From the NCBI GenBank assembly GCA_033439265.1, contig JAVTVX010000009.1:3461609-3525608 (forward strand): a stretch of 64,000 nucleotides of DNA, given 5' to 3'. A program made the position numbers and the translations under genes. Source of the stretch: Dillenia suffruticosa (Eukaryota; Streptophyta; Magnoliopsida; Dilleniales; Dilleniaceae). The notes under the pieces were generated by a model. That model worked only from the letters and a program-made list of their open reading frames with translations. It ran no database searches and was not told the origin of the DNA. How positions within the stretch are numbered: the stretch's first letter is position 1; every line of letters starts with the position of its first letter. Positions 58,901-64,000 of the stretch are shown piece by piece.

Positions 58901-61900
58901 AGAGAGTCGAGAGGTTAAAGGATCTAGTGAGTAGGTTGTGTCGAGAAAGAGAGAGTGATCAAGCAAAGTGTGTAGGACCGAGAGGATTGTGGTTCCGGTC
59001 GAAGGGGGCTTCAACAGGGAGAACATCTTCCCATGAGTGTAATAATATTCACCCAAAGACAATTGAGCGGTTCATGGGATTTGTGATCGTGGCCGGCTCA
59101 TGGGTCGTGGACCGAGAGAGCATGTACCATCAGCACCTATGCTATTAAGTTTCAGCATTTGAAGAAAAGCTTAATAGAAAAGCTTTGACAAGTCTGTCTT
59201 TATGATGATTTTTACTAAAATAAAAAATATAGAATTTAATTAATAGAAATCAAATTTCTCTAAATAAATTTTTTTATAGAACGGGAGTGAAAGAAATTAA
59301 CTTTTAAAAGAAATCATGTCTCAAATATTATGTTTCAAAAAGCGTATGGCCTATTAGGCGGAGAGAGTAACTTATGAAATCCCTGAGAGACTATTAGTTC
59401 CAATCTCACAAGAATATCTACACAATATTCACTTCTTAATGTATAAAAAGCAAATGGTGAAGCGCAGATTCACAAATAAGGTGTTGACATTCACGGACGA
59501 TAACTTAATATAATTAAGTTATCATTACATTCACAGGTCTTCATGTATTGAAGTTTCACATAATTTCATCTTTTCCGATCCATGGTCAAGTCAGGTGCCC
59601 CCCCCCCACACGATGTCTTTGAACTGCTCCATGCCCTTTCTTTGAAATCTCATCTTTGAATCTGGTCAAGTGTGGATTGCGTTGCATCCTCATTCAATAA
59701 TTTTATGCTTCCCTTTGGAATTTTGTAGTCTTGAAATGTCACAGATGCAGACTTTAGAATAACGCTTTTTCAAAATTAGGAAAAAATGCCATATACAGCG
59801 AGAGGGCCTGCATATTTTTTTAATATTAATATCTTATGCAATGTAATTACACTTAAATAATTGAAATTATTGGACCAAATGATGAGGCTTATCCCAACAA
59901 AAGAGAAGACCATATCCTAATGAGATTTTATATCAAAATTATAAAACTATTTATAAGAATCAGCATTTCAATTTCTTTATCCCACAATTTAATAAATTCA
60001 TTTACTTTCACATTTCTCTTGAACCCTTTCTCTTGTGCCCTTGCCGTGCTTTTTATTTCAGTTTTAGCAATTGTTTGATCAATTTTTTTCCTTACACAGG
60101 CAGGGCATTTCCCTCCCCTGCATTATATTTAGTGATAGGCAGTGTGAGATCAGGTTGGGGGCTTTCAGGGCTTCCAGTTTTCGATATTTCAGCATTTATT
60201 CACCACTATTATCATAAGGGTTGTAAATATTTTACCATAGCAGCGTATCCCTTTGTACGACAGCATAGAGAATTTGAATAAATAGCTCTTCTTTCTTCCT
60301 ATAACCAGCCTTGTGAAAAAGCCCTTTTTCTAGCTATGAACCCGTCAGAGCACACAAGCCCTAACGGTAAGATGCAGCCAAGGGATTAGCTCTCAAGGTT
60401 GAAAACCAAATGCATTTTCTTGCGACATCACTCTATGCAAGAAACAAACCGATAAGAAATTGAGCCAACATTCTAATCTAAGGGTTAGAAATACAATTAA
60501 TCTATATTTTGATGTTAATACCAAACTAGTTTTAATTAAAAAGATTTGATCGGTTATACCAACACTGTGGTAGAAATCCCTTTTTTTTCATATACAAAAC
60601 TTTGAATTGTTACGGTTTTAAAAGTATCAGTTACGTTAAAACCTCTATAAAAGAGATTTGATCGTTAAATTTAGTGACGGATTTCGAAATTCATCCCTAA
60701 GTCAGTGACGGATATCGGAATCCGTCACTAAACGTAATTTTTTTAAAATTAGCAATTTATATTTTTATATTTTATTAATTTATATTAACTAATCATATTT
60801 ATTATTTTATAATATTTTAAAATTTTAAATTAACATTTTATTTTAATATTTTATATTTTTATTTTTAAAAAATAATATTATTTTATTTTTAATTCTTTTA
60901 TTATTTAGCGACAAATTCGAAATTCGTCGCTGACAAATTCAAAATACGTCACTAAGTTTAGCGACGAATTCCAGAATCCTTCGCTAAGTTTAACAATAGA
61001 TTTTGAAATGAATCATTAAGTTAGTGATAGATTCCAAATCCATCGCTAAATTTAAATTTTTTTTAAATTAGTATTTTATTTTATTTTTATTTCATTAATT
61101 TATATTAACTAATCATATTTATTATTTTATAATATTTTAAATTAGTATTTTATTTTATATAATAATATATAATATAATTTAGCGATGGATTTCATAAATT
61201 TGTCACTAAATTTAGTACGGAAATATCAAATCCATCGCTAAATTTTAAAATAACGTTTTTTTATATTTTATTTTTTTAAAGAATAATATTATTTTATTTT
61301 TATAAATCTTTTATTATTTTATTTAAATTAGCATTTTATTATTTTATAATAATTATTTTTTATTATTTTTTATTATTAATAAAATGTGAAGGTAAGTTAA
61401 CGAATTAAAAAAAAAATCATATTAGTAAATCATATTTTAATTTTTTTATTATTTTATATTAGCAAATCATATTTATTATTTTATAAAATTTTAAATAATA
61501 TTTTAAAATAGCAATTTATTTTATTTTTTATATTTTATATTTTAATAATAATATTGATTTATTTTTTAATTCATTTATTATTTTATTTTAAGTTAACATT
61601 TTATTATTTTGTTATTTTATAAAGAATGATCATTTCTTTTTTAATTAATATGTTCTATATTGTTTTTAAATAATATTATTTAAAATCTTTTATTATTTTA
61701 TTTTAATCTAACATTTTATTATATTATTATTTTAACATTTTATTTAAAATGTGAGAAAAAGATAATAAATTAAAAAACAATGTACAAAGACGAATTACTC
61801 ATTGTGACCCGATGGTTATTGTTACTCTAATCTCTTTCTCGTGCGCAGGATCGAACCATGCTGGAGGTGAGCACGGAGGCACTTTTGCACAATTAAAGTT

Positions 61901-63819
61901 GTCAGCAAGTGTGAGCTTGCGGGCGGGTGTGGGTGCTTGTGCTGGTGTGGGTGCGACCGTGAGTGGGAGCCAGCAAGCAGGGGCATGTCCGTGCGGGCGT
62001 GGGAGCCGTGCGTGTACCCTAGTTAAATATAATTAAATTCAATATATATAATAAATAAATAATATAATAATATAATTAAATTTAGCGATGGACACAACGG
62101 AAATTCGAAATCCGTTACTAATTAAATATAACTAAATAAAATAAAATACTAATATAATAATATAAAATAAATATATAATAAATAAATAATATAATTTATT
62201 GATGGACTCCACGGATCCGTCGTTAAATTTAGCGAAAAAAATCTGAAATCCGTCGCTAATTAAATATAATTAAATAAATAAAATATTATTATAATAGTTA
62301 AATAAAAAATATATAATAAATAAAAATATAATTATATATAATATAATTTATCGACGGATACCTTAGATCTGTTGTTAAATTTTGCAACGAAAATCTGAAA
62401 TTCGTCGCTAATTAAATAAAATAAAATATTAATATAATAATATATATAATATAATTTAGCGACGGATTCCTCGGATCTGTCGCTAATTAAATATAATTAA
62501 ATAAATAAAATATTAATATAATAATTAAATAAAATATTAATATAATAATTAAATAAAATATATATAATAAATAAAAATATAATAATATATAATATAATTT
62601 ATGGACGGCTTTCTCGGGTACGTCACTAAATTTAGCAACGGAATTCGGAAATTTGTCGCTAAAATTGACAACGAAAATTTTTTCATCGTTAAATTTTTCA
62701 CTATTTTAGTAACAGATATCTATTTTTCGTCGTTAAATTTTTCCGACGCATCAATAGTGATGAAAAATTTTTGGTTCCTAATGTTTAGCGACGAATTTTA
62801 CTAAAATTTTCATCGCTAATGTTGTATTTTTTTGTAGTAGATTGTATGGGATGATTGCCCTCAATTGTTTAACTCATCTCCTCTCATAATAGATCAAAAA
62901 TAACAACATTAGGATGGGGTGGGGAAATAGAAAATCATCATGAAGATAACAACATGCCATACATGAATCACGAGAAATATGTTTCTTTCCATTCTTAGCT
63001 ATATGTTGCAAGTGGCCAACAAACCGTCGGATAGAAAATAAATAAATAAATAAAATATAAATGGCATTGTTCATGCTAACAATTAATGAATACCCTCTCC
63101 TGAATTGTAGTATATCCTAGGTAAGATGGGAGATAAGAGATTAAGATAGATTGGATTTGTTCAGGGAGACCAGCTAGCTCTCCTCTTAAAAGAAGTGATA
63201 GAGGAAGGCCTCAGAAAATACTAACAAGCAACATGGGCTTTTAAAATAGTAGAATGGAACATGGATGGCTCCCCTTCATGCTTGCCTCGTCGTTCTCTAG
63301 AATTAGCAGCATGTTGAGGAACCATGTTGACAAGTTTGTTTCTCTTTACTCCCCATGAGTTAGTTTTGTGGAGTCGAATGAAGCTGTGATTGTTGCAATT
63401 GAAAGAGTCATACATTTCATCTGATCTTATATCCATTTAACTATGTATTGTTTAATTTTCATGCCTTGTCAAACTTTTGTTCATATTTTTTTCAAAGTTA
63501 TAATAGTTTAATAAATTATGTAGCAAAGCAAGCGTTAGATAAAAAAACAAATTCCGTATATGATTTTAACTCTTCTTCTTATTTAATCATTATTTTATTG
63601 GCTAACCATCTGTTTTAATAAAATATTATATTTCTATATATATAAAAATATACATTTGAATGAAAAGATCATAAACCGACAAGAACTAAGTTAGAATAAA
63701 GGCTAATTGAGTTGTGGGGACTAATTTCTGCAATTTCACGCGAGGGAGATACAGTAAAGTACACCTAATAAAGGCTGATGAATCTCATTTGACTCGCATC
63801 CTTTCTAAATTGGCTTCCC
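55921..63819. other. Spacer between the third and fourth CYP88 copies, no intact gene
   Basis: Made largely of blocks also found upstream of the third or fourth copies: 56370-57110 (like 48540-49445), 57437-58075 (like 62840-63453), and 59500-60010 (like 48455-48930). A segment of unknown origin lies at about 58080-59490, and a CACTA-type element at 60563-62840. I found no P450 exon in it. Confidence 0.6.
60563..62840. mobile_element. Large non-autonomous CACTA-type element
   Basis: Left end CACTGTGGTAGAAATCCC; right end, inverted, close to CTACTACAAAAAAATACAAC. About 2.3 kb with many GCGACGGATT/AATCCGTCGC-type motifs in both orientations, AT-rich core blocks and a GC-rich island at 61850-62020. 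The right flank ATTGTATGGGATGATTGCC is the same as the uninterrupted DNA at 57437. Termini are degraded, so the exact ends and target duplication are uncertain. Confidence 0.7.
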
Positions 63820-63829
63820 CTATATATAC
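63820..63829 (+). promoter_or_regulatory. Probable TATA box of the fourth CYP88 copy
   Basis: CTATATATAC 112 bp before the ATG at 63941, in a block identical to that of the third copy. A C run, an AT run and GA runs follow. Confidence 0.65.
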
Positions 63830-63940
63830 CTCTCATCCGTTCAAGGGAAGATCATCGAGTGATGTTAAACCCCCCCCCCCAAAAAAAATCCAGAGAGAGA
63901 GATATATATATATATATAGAGAGAGGGTGGAGGGAGAGAG

Positions 63941-64000
63941 ATGGAATGCACAATCTGGTGGTGGACATGGGTGTTAGGAGGTGTACCTGTAGGGCTAATA
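63941..64000 (+). CDS. CYP88-like: Cytochrome P450, CYP88 family, fourth copy, 5' fragment cut by window end
   Basis: The first 20 codons are visible: M-E-C-T-I followed by WWWTWVLGGVPVGLI, the start of the ER anchor. They match the third copy's MECSMSWWTWVLGGVPAGII closely, and the upstream 250 bp match as well. The ATG follows a GA tract as in the other copies. Whether the rest is intact cannot be judged from this window. Confidence 0.8.
   Translation, partial: MECTIWWWTWVLGGVPVGLI

Noticed and set aside
58927-59148. Possible coding frame between repeated blocks
   Set aside because: No similarity that I recognise and no flanking splice or promoter context; kept only as a segment of unknown origin.
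61812-62036. Gly/Ala-rich open frame
   Set aside because: It falls in the GC-rich island of the CACTA-type element at 60563-62840, with no domain; related GC-rich islands occur in the sibling elements.
1-64000. tRNA or rRNA genes
   Set aside because: I looked for B-box-like stretches with cloverleaf partners and found only the SINE-like copies; no complete tRNA fold was recognised by eye.

Overview
This window is nuclear DNA of a flowering plant, most likely a woody eudicot. The grounds are GT-AG introns, very AT-rich intergenic DNA, a Ty1/copia remnant, CACTA and SINE-like repeats, and two plant gene families in tandem arrays. I cannot name the species. Gene models were built by hand from reading frames, splice sites and comparison among the copies inside the window.

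Layout. 1-3520: 3' part of a decayed Ty1/copia element. 4028-23983: a minus-strand array of NRT1/PTR-family (NPF) transporters. It holds two intact NPF2-type genes (4028-6185, 586 aa; 11963-14800, 613 aa) with fragments of further NPF2 copies between them (about 9720-10950). Next come one broken NPF1-type gene (18727-20408) and one intact NPF1-type gene (21095-23983, 573 aa). 24000-31300: AT-rich DNA with microsatellites and SINE-like copies and no gene that I can see. 31331-64000: a plus-strand array of cytochrome P450s of the CYP88 family. It holds two intact 482-aa genes of nine exons each (31331-37748 and 40589-44992), a wrecked third copy (50911-55920), and the first 20 codons of a fourth copy running off the window end (63941 onward).

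The P450 array is also a record of transposition. The two intact paralogues sit in head-to-tail duplicated units, so one serves as the empty-site control for the other. Gene 1 carries three extra insertions: a SINE-like element in intron 2; a SINE-like element in intron 5 that was itself hit by a CACTA-type element; and a GC-rich 1.07-kb element with 16-bp inverted termini in intron 5. Gene 2 carries a SINE-like element just upstream of its TATA box. The third copy has a CACTA-type element inside exon 1 and another in intron 2. Duplicated promoter-side blocks without a gene body between the third and fourth copies suggest a lost further copy.

Functionally, CYP88 enzymes oxidise ent-kaurenoic acid (gibberellin pathway) or triterpene scaffolds, and NPF proteins are proton-coupled importers of nitrate, peptides, hormones and specialised metabolites. 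Whether the neighbouring arrays share a pathway is an inference that expression and biochemical data could test. No tRNA, rRNA or CRISPR was seen.
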